Source of the DNA: Chthoniobacter flavus
GTDB lineage: Bacteria > Verrucomicrobiota > Verrucomicrobiia > Chthoniobacterales > Chthoniobacteraceae
Direction of reading: 5' to 3'
DNA: 64,000 bases
Assembly (NCBI GenBank): GCA_945861435.1
Contig: CAMAUX010000018.1
Coordinates: 29,078 to 93,077, forward strand
Shown here piece by piece: positions 51,801 through 53,860 of the stretch. Numbering within the stretch: the stretch's first letter is position 1; the number at the start of each line of letters is the position of its first letter. The notes beneath the pieces were generated by a model that was not told the origin of the DNA, did not search any database, and saw only the letters and a program-made list of their open reading frames with translations. The translations under genes were made by a program, and so were the position numbers.

Positions 51801-52035
51801 CACGAACTTCGTCACGGGCAGCGACCGTGTGCTCTTCAGTAACTCGGTGTCCGGCGTGCTCGGACAGATCAGCATCAACGGCTCGCTCGTGGATCAGCAG
51901 CAGGTGAGCTTTGGAAACGGCAATTACTACGAGCTTACTTTCACCGCCGTGCCCGAGCCTTCCACATGGGTGGCGGGCGGCCTCCTCCTTGGCCTGCTCG
52001 CCTACCGCGAACGCCGCCGTTTTAATCGCGGTTGA
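24859..52035 (+). CDS. giant autotransporter-associated beta-strand repeat protein with PEP-CTERM tail
   Basis: One uninterrupted 9058-codon frame. Residues 1-67 are a long export signal (basic N-region, hydrophobic core about 46-62, cleavage after GKAA). The body is Gly/Thr/Ala/Ser/Asn-rich with dozens of passenger-type repeats of the form LTKxGxGTLxLSGxNTYTGxTT followed by xxGTLxxG, predicted to stack as a very long beta-helix. Cysteine is almost absent. The end, VPEPSTWVAGG, then a hydrophobic span and YRERRR, is a PEP-CTERM signal for exosortase sorting. Tandem and distant internal duplications are present. No outer-membrane autotransporter barrel is seen, so export should use Sec plus exosortase. 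The ATG at 24859 lacks a Shine-Dalgarno site and sits between C8 and C7 tracts. Probable role: surface or matrix protein; no enzyme domain recognised. Confidence 0.9.
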   Translation: MKPPRLPRLSHSSGLLRAPLKVPRTDASALVNGRRGPRPLARSLSGFATTAAICAALFAGVGSGKAATLYWDTDGSTTGNSSSTGLGLGGTGTWDTSTSNWWSGSALGAWNNNDTAFFWGTAGTVTLGTGITVGGLQFNTNGYTVTGANTLTLAGATPGVTLGSGVSLAAVNALLAGSAGMAFNGGSSAGTLFLNGANANTYTGSATIDSGTLRMGSLTALGASGAGNTTTVNSGGALRVSIGGTVASEQLSLAGTGVSSGGALVVDAASTATTWSGAITVAAGGATINTARNASLIGTGGITASGNLIKEGAGTFTLSTAASSGAGTLTVNSGVFSVTSSSTTIGWRGTGNITVNGGGTYRSTSSGTNSVTDTLSVTVNSGGVIDWQQTGAETLGTLSLVGGGINNTGVLTTNAATAGGAITATSGISLAGDATIGALSGGRVTLLTAIAGGGYTLTKVGLGELRSTNVTTASTPFGNGSIVLQEGTMGLVPGTAGAYAFTGANAVAGSTFTYSGGGILGLTKNTTSLSYTVGNATPSGAVLVRVGKGTLVIAPTALANLGAGANENFVVNGLTSSANVNGIYNPSIVAQVANVGTFVRYSATAANGFEDAATATSSYTARSTSFTGANTEVNDVTGASTITTAAGYALRVGAVTATLSGTVTLGNGSAQAGLILNSTATASTITGGVLDFGGAEGVIFAATSGAGNGTIASQINGSAGITKFGPGTLVLSSTANAFTGGVNINQGTLSVGADTNLGNAANGITFNGAANLTLSASGTFARGITLNNNAPATITISTTSGTNTISGAVTGSGGLSLTPTTTLATLTLSSASNNFTGTLRTNTGTVAGTIVVNSLADSSNPIQLGGTTTGAGIFQYGTGASAPLSLPTRPIELMGTTGTYSIYNANTTQTVTLGGSLIVTGLGAKTLQLTADGSITNTFGGAITDGALSTASPISLTKASTGNWTLSNANSNFTGTISSSGTTTSAGTLSFASAGGANGVTVTQTTSTFNLAYIGSANQTLSGALSLAAMTTGTFTLDGSGAGTLSLTNTGTTGVAGSGNKNLVLTGTNTGDNTFAPLYVNNTGGAATLTKSGAGKWILGGANTYTGATTISAGTLQFGNALAVQSSAVAMTPNNGLAFSSGITSFTLGNLSGAGNLALTDAASAPVTLNIGGNNAATSTFSGNFSGAGSITKTGTGVLTLSGTGSSNSGAVTANGGTLSVHPSAISSATGSITVGSTTSGILDLYVDAAAATTNLVANTNLVLGGASTSGSLGFQLGTAGSPGTSDRLVLSGTGTLTVAAGGGLINAQALAGFGVGTYSLITGPNAAIYTGTLGTGVLPAGFGYTIDTATTGTVSLVVAAAPAAMWWKGDLGGSWNTVNSGGASTNWDTTSSDGTDAAATPGTGTTVNFSATGTGNFTNTLDAAFSIAGLNVTNNVASAVTINPGTGGTLQIGAGGVTVQTAAPGLTISAPVTLGAGQQWTLGQSGVALTVGAVTNDAHTVTVTGPGNLAQTGVWGSGAGGITFDSSFSGTAILNQTNTFTGPVTINGGSVTASVAGALGLGTGTATVGTGGVLNLTGGAVSYTGLNTVSGAGTINVTLGTGATATSLGGAYSGFTGILNIGIGAAAGAGKAVINGADSAFATVNVLSHGTLYIQGAVTKNAALYLNGGDTGEALGQLRMETGGNWAGSVTLAGNVTGSGDGFVGANTSQTGTISGVIGESGGARTLSKIGAGTITLTNTNTYSGGTTIAGILQIGNAGTTGTLGMGAVANAGTLVLSRTNTYTLDTTNLVTGAGAVTLASTGAVAAAVDNQFNTTGALNFGGAALATVASSLDLTNGGATFGSLLVRTTSASAGGVLNTITIGAGKTLTINGAVTIGGGTTATNYTDLAVSGAGTLSIGTLGAPTNANVQLGVNAATNISNNASLDVSGLANFSAYLGTGSFNVGEVANSGGNGTGTTGSVLRLAPNSTIVASTISSDSADNTVTQAIRLGSGTNVFNANTITIGGSGNRATGTLDFLSETGTFQVRALDGSGRAAMNVGSGGASTGSTISGTINLSGHSVGLLLSTVAIGGRSAGTSGGGTGSFTFDTGTLDATTVTVASRTGTSLTSGSVTGTLTLGGGAATIGTLNTGINSATTATSSGASTATLNISGAGTAAMTTWNMGSLGTTPGATAQVAGGPLQVTANISGGTTTVGTLVMNANSSSGTGTNKASAVTLNLTGGTLTVGLGGISMANASNANASASSTINITGGTLTLGAAITRAGGVGTENTTLNLDGGTLDMGGFAIGSAGAPIGSGSGSLIFASGTLRNVGAINGTGALTKTGIGSLVLSGTNTYTGATVVNGGTLSVAPGALSSTSGLQVGITGNGTFDLYQDGAGATTTLASNAGITLGGATTSGSLGFELGTSSDSIVLSGTGAVTINAGGGIINVKPLAGFGAGTYNLITGAASITGTPTPGVVPAGYGYSFANTGGVLSITATAATGTNYFWSGDVNGSWSGFGSSTNTNWSNAAGSNTDPAASPGTGQTVNFGGTTFGVQNYSTTVDNTFAVAGLAFADTRGKLGGAFSLGASSGGTLQINGTTSAISLVAGAPTGSSISVPVILGANNTWTVTDATSTFTVSGAVSETGGARNLIAAGAGTLVLSGANSYTGTMTVSASSVLNIQNNTALGTTAGSTSVTSGGALQIQGTGLSIAEPISLNGTGVGATGALRNLSGSNTITGLVTLATSGVRINSDAGLLTLDVSSGDAISGTATALTLGGAGNGVIADPIATTTGTLNKDGAGIWTLTGANTYNGLTTITGGTLQVGNGATGSLNGTTGTALTFTDSGSFVVSEASGVSQGMGALTFTNGDGVVQSINNGGTSSLTFASLAARGAGATANFVLTNGGSSNKIVLTSTTNAPLTTGSNNPGFFFGGGSYARYSAANGTFQAVTYGTDSNAQAAVAGGVTLGFNNAAFDAQITGAVTAQTSAAINTLNISGNNNFTLASGATVTVNGILKSGNVAGGAVISGGTGITPGSGAEMVIRADGSNDSLLIATPILANVANVLTKSGSGTLILQSANTYTGATNVDGGTLQLRNLLGAGTSAGGVVVRTGATLKTSLTGTYASETLSLNGAGVGGNGALMVDVTSTWSGAITFATPTTVHVATGQTFTTSAANVFTGAVTKNGNGIWSQTTASPTGAGGVTINGGTVLTNAASVSWPGNVVVNSGSAFQVTGSGTNGLADGNIYTINIGGVFDWQGSGATETIGTLLLNGSGINNAGALVNSAATTGAVWTATNGIILQSNTTIGAAAGGTLRFLTPITSNGFTLTKEGPGTLTSTNVTTGSTVFGAGSIVLNAGTLALVPGTSGSHAMVGANQLPSTTFQYGSSTGAGGNLTLTKNTTALSYTVGSASPSGSVLVRGGRGTLVIQPTALANLGAASNENFVVNGLTSAANVSGIYNPSIVAQTANVGTFVRYSATAANGFEDAATATSSYTTRSTSFTGGTTEVNDITGAATITTAAGYALRVGAVTATLSGTVTLGNGSGQAGLILNSTATASTITGGTALAFGGAEGVLFTATSGAGAGTIASAITGSAGITKFGPGSLILSGVNTFTGGLNLNQGTLNIQSTTALGATASALSIFAGTTVDTLAAGITNANNNAVNILGDFTFAGTGSLNLGTGVVAMTGSRTITANTAASILTLGGAITGSGILTKAGTGQLTLSGSNTALSGGVTLSAGTLNVNNANALGSSAGTFTINGGTLNNTSTSSITNAGNNPILIGASFTYTGTQALDLGSGAVTMTAATTPTLTVSGTGITFGGSLTESGFLTAITKAGGGVLTLGGAANNFSGALTIGAGAVSLGSLSDGIGYGNVVFSNTTASTYLRYAGSTAALTNRKLSLSAVTTGSVTLDASGSGALTFGDTAAIAVGGGAKTITLRGSNTGSNTIAGIIANNSGTNTTALTKLDRGQWVLTNNNTYTGATTISAGTLTLDASANPNITAANGIIASTSALTLGGGTLSITGATAATTQTFASTALTANTMSTVSATAGAGGLTVNLGAITRNAGSGLNINLTSSPTLSYSVGATGWASTNGLNVSTATGAAFMTLNGTDWANGVTAPAAATTTNDTFTASTNNISVTASGTWAGTSLNTLRFNTGTPMLTITGTNSIAAGGLLIGSGAGAVNFGGTGSTGTVSGSAFTTASGELNLFNYSSSSVTINAGLINNAAGSSYLAASPVGDILNVFGTGTTILNASRTASTFANAYTGGTNISGSATLQLGQHNAIPSIVNPGNVNISGSATLDLNGKTQILNGLNGAGIVNNSTASAINFVVGNNNAAGAFSGTIQNTGGGAVTLVKTGTGTLTLTGQQLFTGNTILGRGTLTLDYAAASLNITGNMLPATALTIGSGTLTVNGSTTGNAQSFSGTTVAGGATITTTGTTPAVTLQLGALTRNAGSGLAVLLGTSPTGSTNTTTANTGTSILGGWAVQGATVPTTWAVSAGNGTTAGAITGLATFLTTTTAGNTAANYLSTSDVDVTSSPTLGGAITINSLRFNTSAASTLTLTGTNTISTGGILITATVGSNNQTIAGGSLQTADGGELIINNFNTNTNKTLTISSNIIANTGSTAVERLTINGSPAGTSVVSLTGTNTFAGPITVNNATLTMDAQARYGSATGLTLDGSTVNWALGTAGTTQMNLGITLGPGGGTLNASNINGTTNIGSSTAMAFTGTGPRTLTLGTAVASRIAVLPMAIGDATSGPTGITVTTGSDTMFWRLNVANSYSGPTRINQGILTLNSATAIGGGLTSSATIGNITFAATGTNRAILETNTTAGTITRSLGYGPGQIHWEGNGGFSNSTAATQVVNLGGAGAKLTWGAGGFVPTGQILQFNHAGSSTNSVNSVGAIDFQNAIELGTAARTIDVGGLNFISATAGTLGAILSGNITSGTGGGLLKQGIGTLLLTGSNSGGPATVNVTGGNLIFGSAGAIPGAGANITLSTTPGNNAAIGLLGDTNPISTFGARLVNPTTATAAFLLGADSSATLDFTGYTNMRLGAYSISTPTGTPTTPARAVTLTGSITPSGSTYRFGGQGTNISNTEAIGTLVLGGTNQLTGGNAVDLSSGGLTITATNNVSGAISGTNNGIDALILGIGSDAILGTGAMTLAANNTYRFSAVNGDHSLSNNITTSANIVPNADGTNDGILRNVATGNTTYLGTINLSATTRLFTGRLGGAIFLGDVTNGTGFSYNQTAGGYASFLTTAANGGVAKTYAGTTTLGDNNNYVIDSVNSLGASGNVVMGSMSMIVQPGTSSVTVDRIFANTAAKNPGFNVQTGSTLTLSGAFGGSTTGIFVKQGDGTLIMSGDATAAVVGSTAPQQLRSGTWILDAATRGASVWTPNIPLAIGPASATTYSTGGTLQITGTFAQSFGAVTVQRAANHINLTGAMALTLGAITRTAGSTLNFSVPTGTVNYATAGIAGLVNGATTWNSDDWAAASGANIFALGTNSTSYTALTGTGSAPTISENTSGNYLVSNGTTNAVTMAAGGVTNANTLKFGDTTSARTLDIGSGNTLRLGSGSATTGVTEAGGILIASGSQAVTIGNSGAPGTLTAGSATTNSAGDLIFINNSSNTLTINSVIANNTAAGTGTLGAVAVSGSGVVVLAGANTWTTGPLVINRGGVLEVATVNNGAVAGPLGQATAASGNILLTGGTFRANLSGDGATDRGFTVQGRSTIEVGANTLTINSTVLGMATELFQYGVLNAGILRKTGSGTLELKDLAVNANNANLGVEVVAGTLLLNKTTTSAISALDLATTGGAALIIGSAASGAAPTVRIGLGGTAVAANNNQISDISSVVVRGDNTVKGVLDMLGNVETIDGLAGTGTVTNSGGVASILTVGGNNSAGLWAYGLAAAAAGVNGTGLNNFGGVIQDGTGTLALTKTGSGTQILSGNNTYSGATTISAGTLKLGIANALPSGSGKGDLNIVGNNAGVAVGGSGLVLAPGTLDMGGYNQAINGLNSSTGGFVTNNPALAWNGSAWAVAAGVQGAKAFTLGNNNASGSFNGVIQDGFSVAPGTTATGYVGTINLVKTGTNTQTLSGANTFGGTTAIQNGTLILTGGANRLPATTAVTLGNGSNSGVLQIGGATTVTQTLAGLATGGIGSANKVVGGNAANSTLILHQTGASTYTGGLGGVGTNENNLNFTLEGSGTLTLSGSNTLAGTTTIQGGSTLVLGSNYAGSGALVIGGTGSGMLIGTGFTVSGSTTVTSNGSIALGSSAAASDLGTLTFANGLNLTGGSLLFGLGSTGGSAPLSGDLINVTGGGFTVTGSGVITLADFGGANGVALGTYDLVNYSGTTLTGFGSLSLANNVIGANNYVATLVHDTVSKRLQVLIDNARFWSAQTNGVWDINTTANWTPGQRYFEGDKVIFGDTFPPGTAPGTTSVTVNTTITPGAITFQNAGLQYAFEGSGAISGSASISKSGAGAVSISLNNSAFTGSTGISAGSIEMRHANALGSGNLSVSGTGELRLSGGIAVGANPLSLRGTGTGNAGAVRNLSGNNSYAGAITLGGDSRINSDADTLTLTGGIINGSNNLVLGGAGNVTVAGLFGSGSGTLTVDGSGVVTLSNAANTSTGRTFIQSGTLSVGWIGSVGVAGGLGTPADAAGGTIAIGSGTATGTLRWTGSSNESTDRVIELSGTTGGAVIEASGTGGAVLTIASAPTFSGAGNKTLTLSGTGGTVGAPNIFAAGAADSAGFSTSLVKAGLGVWRMDGASSHTGSTSVNGGTLLMGAADLLPVAGVTLGNGSSVATLHLGGNNQTFNGITFGGASASGAAQGVLAIGASGTLTLGGNVTYDATGNPLGAGITGGGTAVIDLNAAVRTFTVASSVGSGGADLAISAVIADAATGGSLVKAGAGTLVLTGANTYAGATSVDGGVLSVSPSALASTAVIHVGTSSGDGSLDLYADASIAAATLATNANLNVGGGTNVGSLGFNLSGSSGDRINLAGTGALTVGASGGRISARALSSLTPGSFTLIDNTNVGSPSTITGFTLGVLTGGYTYALDTGTAGLLRLTVGTAPSGPYYWTGARSSSSWAALAGGGSLSNWATGSAGGSDAGASPGGLDVYFTGTTAASTTLDQPYSVSGLSLGGSSPGTGNVTIAAGAGGTANVLTTGANGIGILTGASSTSTTISAPVRLGANQSWSVADSGQTLSVSGALSGSSNLAKTGGGLLVLSGTNTGFNGTVAVNGGALSIGAASHLGDGSATNTLSLAGGTLRNTGASVVLGTNRTVALGAGGGTFEVTSGNSLTVDGAITGSTTLTKINTGTLVLSGANTGFSGAVVISGGLLSIAAGNHLGDGSATNTLTLVGGTLRNTGASVTLGSNRTVALGTGGGTLEVTSGGSLTVDGAVTGSSSLTKSGAGTLVLSGANAIDGSVTINAGSLVLGGTNTFTGGVTVGANTLQVLGSLTGVCTVTDGSLLVGNGGTLTGGVTVGAGTLQVLGSLTGTCTITGGSFLVGNGGTVGSLSGNVALSSGALLVFNRSNAFTHSGDIAGVGSLTVQGGGTMTLTGNAAHSGSTTIAAGTTLQIGSGGATGALTGSGSVSNSGALVYNRDGTVASTIAGAITGTGSLTVSAGTLILTGTNTFNGAQTISAGATLQVGAGGTTGNLGGALTATNNGVLALKRSDAVTVSTGVSGSGALNVQMAGSGSLTLTGTNSYSGGTNVQAGTLVIGAGPAFPAGTAIVIGSVGGTGTLDLAGSSITVGSLATAGVAASQTITNNSTTTATLIVSSSGSNTFDGSISDGAASKKTAVIILGAGVLTLSKTNSYTGGTTVTNGTAQLGANNGFGTGALSLGGSGTVGILDLNGFSQAVSSFAVGSGGTAASQIIGNSSTTADGVFNYTGSGMTFNSTIQDALGSGTRRTGLTLSGSGTFILPTNQSFSGTTTIGSSVTLQLGTGSTTGGIGSGAVANSGTLLFNRSNTYTLNAGNLVTGSGIVMLAGSGTVASAVDAQFNTTGPLTMGGSAGSTTVTNLDLTNGGATFGSLLVQTSSASANTVVIGSGKTLAINGNVTIGFNPSATALTNLSMTGAGAFAVSAASATFQIGGSTGASGNTATLDLSGLGSTSINIGSGSFNVANQNANNIPANVATLLLPVPTGVTASTAVTTITAASFNVGNSGSYSSIATPNAIVQLGSGLNTFNVDTFNVGTGARDIGSVTFNSAATNGAIKVRAANGTGRAAFNVGTGGATTGTTGANNLVDFTGHSADLLLSTLAIGNQARISNLNSDFKFDTGTLDVTTVNIGFANAANANGSPTLTNTLFIGGGTVVVGSGAISMGALTDTSTSAKSVVGQLNITGGTVTVGTTGTYSIRLGNNTAASGLASVTDSVTISGGSLTVAGDIVKGTTQRTTANLTLNGGILDMAGFNIGGAIALDSVALQSGTLKNLGQINNGGGITKTTSGTLLLEGTNNYTGGTTISAGTLQIGSGSTTGTLGSGAVTNNGTLAINRSNAVAQGTDFSGAAITGTGAFVQAGSGTTTLTAANTFSGTTTISAGTLVLGAGGTTGSLSTSSVITNNGTLTINRSNAVAQGTDFSGAAITGTGAFVQAGSGTTTLTAAHTFSGTTTISEGTLVLGAGGTTGSLSTSSVITNNGTLAINRSNAVAQGTDFSGAAITGTGAFVQAGSGTTTLTAANIFSGGATLNAGTLRVGVDSVGSAGSITSGAFGTGTLTLAGGALSSDSITARTLSNAVSMSADTALGDATNSGTLTLGGAVNLGGAVRALTVASTTRIDGAISNGGLTKAGAGTLTLGGSNTFSGGINLNAGTLSISASNNLGDTSNSISFSGGILQSTGASVDMGASRTLTVSSGGGTLDVSGSNVLTLSGAISGSTSLTKTGTGTLDITSTTGGFTGSVNANGGTLQMTGTLAGATSVTVTAGTLLLADNERINDTASLAMAGGTFNLNGFSETLGALTLSASSTIDFGANASASSVLIFSGTGSFTAGQTLSFTNFVTGSDRVLFSNSVSGVLGQISINGSLVDQQQVSFGNGNYYELTFTAVPEPSTWVAGGLLLGLLAYRERRRFNRG
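25440..27110 (+). repeat. 1.65-kb internal duplication, first copy
   Basis: Part of the giant gene that recurs at about 34030-35690. Both copies code for the same order of segments: xASExLSLxGxGV, GVxDW, STNVTT, NENFVVNGLTS, GTFVRYSATAANGFEDAAT and ITTAAGYALRVGAVTATLSG. The last 400 bases are the most alike. Confidence 0.85.
34030..35690 (+). repeat. 1.65-kb internal duplication, second copy
   Basis: Second copy of the segment at 25440-27110, about 8.55 kb downstream and in the same frame. Protein identity is low at the beginning and high over the NENFVVNGLTS to LILNSTATASTITGG part. Confidence 0.85.
46467..47042 (+). repeat. two tandem 288-bp repeats in the giant gene
   Basis: The landmark HLGDGSATNTL is encoded from about 46552 and 46840, 288 bases (96 residues) apart. 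Each unit runs from LVLSGxNTGFxG to SLTVDGAxTGS. Confidence 0.85.
47132..47340 (+). repeat. two tandem 108-bp repeats in the giant gene
   Basis: ACGGTCGG occurs at 47140 and 47248. Each 36-residue unit codes for LQVLGSLTG, a Cys-Thr pair, and LVGNGG or similar. These units hold two of the very few cysteines in the 9058-residue protein. Confidence 0.8.
50281..50870 (+). repeat. three tandem 225-bp repeats in the giant gene
   Basis: Units start at 50281, 50506 and 50731, exactly 225 bases (75 residues) apart, each opening GGCACCCTCxCGATCAACCG. DNA identity between units is very high, so the array is recent or maintained by gene conversion. The third unit departs after the AANIFSGG segment. Confidence 0.92.
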
Positions 52036-52095
52036 GGCGTTGGCGGATGCCATCCCCCGCTGGGCTCGTAGCGAGGGAAGCGCTCTGAGTGTCAG

Positions 52096-52212
52096 CATGC
52101 CGGAGGCATGAGAGCTAATAGCCGGTCGGTGACCGCAGGGAACCACCGGATCGCGTTTCCCCGCGCGCCGCGCCCCGGAGAGGGGCGCGAGAGGAATGAT
52201 GATCAGAGGAAA
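52096..52212 (+). repeat. hairpin-rich structured repeat, copy 1
   Basis: Starts 60 bases after the giant gene's stop. It contains CATGCC-GGA-GGCATG (52096-52110), CGGTC-GGT-GACCG, GGGAACCACCGGATCGC and a 7-bp stem GCGCCCC/GGGGCGC (52170-52188). The GTTCGC/GCGAAC hairpin of copy 2 is absent. Confidence 0.8.
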
Positions 52213-52215
52213 GTT

Positions 52216-52252
52216 GCCTGTCCCTATTAGTGGAAATATTGCCTGTCCCTAT
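52216..52252 (+). repeat. GCCTGTCCCTAT repeats (first pair of a dispersed set)
   Basis: GCCTGTCCCTAT occurs at 52216-52227 and 52241-52252, and again at 52465-52476 and 52689-52700; a variant ACCTGAGCCTAT is at 52502-52513. A longer form opening AGTGGAAATATT starts at 52229, 52453 and 52490 and ends TATCGGCTC. They sit beside the structured repeat copies. REP-like function is a guess. Confidence 0.75.
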
Positions 52253-52275
52253 CGGCTCCAGATGTGCGTGCCGTT

Positions 52276-52403
52276 TGAGTCATGAGCCTTCTTGCGCCCC
52301 TCCGGGGCGCATCGCGTGGGGTGTGTGGGTCCGGTGGTTCCCTTCGTCCGCGATGCGGACTGCGTCCACCACCGGCTAATTTCTGACGTGCCTCCGGCAC
52401 TGG
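52276..52403 (-). repeat. hairpin-rich structured repeat, inverted copy
   Basis: Reverse-oriented relative of copies 1 and 2. It has stems GCGCCCC-TCC-GGGGCGC (52294-52310), GTCCGC-GAT-GCGGAC (52346-52360) and GTGCC-TCC-GGCAC (52388-52400). Base changes against copy 2 in the last two stems keep pairing. Confidence 0.78.
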
Positions 52404-52550
52404 GACATCGAGGGTGTTTGGAAGAAGCGGGAAGAAGCGGGAAGATGGAAGGAGTGGAAATATTGCCTGTCCCTATCGGCTCACGGGGGAGTGGAAATAT
52501 TACCTGAGCCTATCGGCTCACGTGAAAGCAACAGGCACCCGCAACGCCGG

Positions 52551-52682
52551 CATGCCGGAGGCATGAAAGCCCAAGCCGGTCGGTGACCGCAGTTCGCGTC
52601 GCGAACGCAGGGAACCACCGGATCGCATTTCCCCACGCAACGCACCCCGGTCAGGGGCGCGAGAAGGCTGATGATGCGAGGA
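52551..52682 (+). repeat. hairpin-rich structured repeat, copy 2
   Basis: Contains CATGCC-GGA-GGCATG (52551-52565), CGGTC-GGT-GACCG, GTTCGC-GTC-GCGAAC (52592-52606) and GGGAACCACCGGATCGC. It ends next to a GCCTGTCCCTAT motif at 52689. Confidence 0.8.
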
Positions 52683-52733
52683 GATTTTGCCTGTCCCTAT
52701 CGGTTCTCCATCGTAGGCGCCGGCACGGTTGGT

Positions 52734-52910
52734 TCACTCCCAGAGGGCCTCAATATCCTCCCAGCCCGCCGCGAGATCTTCCTCGGTCAATTTTCCGAGT
52801 GTGGCAACCACCCGCTGACGGGGTCCCTTTGCTGTGCGAACCGTCTCACAAAGCGTCCAGTACCCGTGGAGTTCACCAGAGGAACGCTTGCGATTGCGGC
52901 GTAAAAACAT
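52734..52910 (-). pseudogene. IS1634-like transposase N-terminal remnant
   Basis: A 58-residue frame beginning MFLRRNRKRSSGELHGYW and containing TLCETVRTAKGPRQRVVA, then LGKLTEEDLA. This is how IS1634/IS4-type transposases begin (normally about 500-600 residues). Here it runs into a stop at 52734-52736 just beside the repeat cluster, and no further transposase domains or terminal repeats are seen. It is a decayed fragment of an insertion sequence. Confidence 0.7.
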
Positions 52911-53079
52911 GCCGCCATTTTCCGGACCCAAATCGCGATCCACAAGGGGCTCTTCTCCACTACACGCTCACATTGCGAAGGCACCGCCCGCAAATCCCCT
53001 TCCACTCTACATCCCTCACTTAGCGAGCAGCGAAATTCGACGCGTTTTTCCCCGAAACTGCGGAACTTGGGCTAAGAAC

Positions 53080-53330
53080 CTGTTGCGTGGTCCGTGCATT
53101 CAGTGCACTCCGTGGGCCGTTGGAAACTCTCCGGGTTCAGGCGAATGCTGAGTCCTATCGGTGCCTGGGTACTTGAGGATAACAGCCATGTCGTTACAGA
53201 CATTGAAGATCCCTCAAAGAGTCTCACCCGACGGGTGAGCCTGAAACGGGATGGTTTTAAGCTGCAGATTCCGTTTCCACAGAAGCTCACACCAGATCCG
53301 ACGAGTTTTCATCGCCGCATTGAGGCTAAA
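53080..53330 (+). repeat. 251-bp dispersed repeat, copy C
   Basis: Third copy of the element at 19634-19884, about 33 kb away and in the same orientation. It keeps the hairpin as CTCACCC-GAC-GGGTGAG near 53224-53240. Length equals copy A. Confidence 0.85.
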
Positions 53331-53860
53331 CACAGCCGAGCGGTCCCAGGTGGTCATAGCGTTGAGCGTATCGTTCTACTCACCGTGTTCGCGGCGTCCA
53401 TTCCGTCACTGGTGGCGAGCCGGCCGACGTCTTGGTATCCGGCGGGCTGTACCTTGTCCCCGGGCCAGTGGGGAGGTGTGGCGGATCGGGCCGAAGGAGG
53501 GGCCGGGAGTGAGCCGATGGGTTTGCTCAAAGGGTTTCCACCCCGCTTTACCTTCCCTCCCGCAACGCCCCACTCCGCACCCCCTCGCGGGGAGCCGTCA
53601 CATCGGTTCCAAACTGTTTAGGTGTTGCAGCTTGTGAGCCAACAAAAGAACCCGCTCACCCGTGAATATAGTTTGTTTTATCAGCACTCATTATCTAAAA
53701 AGTCTGTAGCTGCTACCACCCCCCGTGGCTCTCAATTTCACCCCCCCCCGTTTTCGGGTTTCGCATTGGATCTTCCCCTCTCACGGAGAAGAAGCACCCA
53801 CGCTCGGCGTGCCAAGCCCCACGGATCGCATCCGCGCGCATTTCTCTCACAGGTAAACCC
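53331..53860. other. intergenic leader before the second giant gene
   Basis: No convincing gene. 53660-53705 is AT-rich; TTGTTT (53673-53678) and TAAAAA (53696-53701) are 17 bases apart and could be a weak promoter about 160 bases before the ATG. TTATCTAA here also occurs in the AT-rich patch before the first giant gene. A C-rich stretch lies near 53740-53750. Confidence 0.4.

Noticed and set aside
52096..52700. Possible CRISPR-like array
   Set aside because: Repeats are few, unequal in spacing, partly inverted and without unique spacers of even length.
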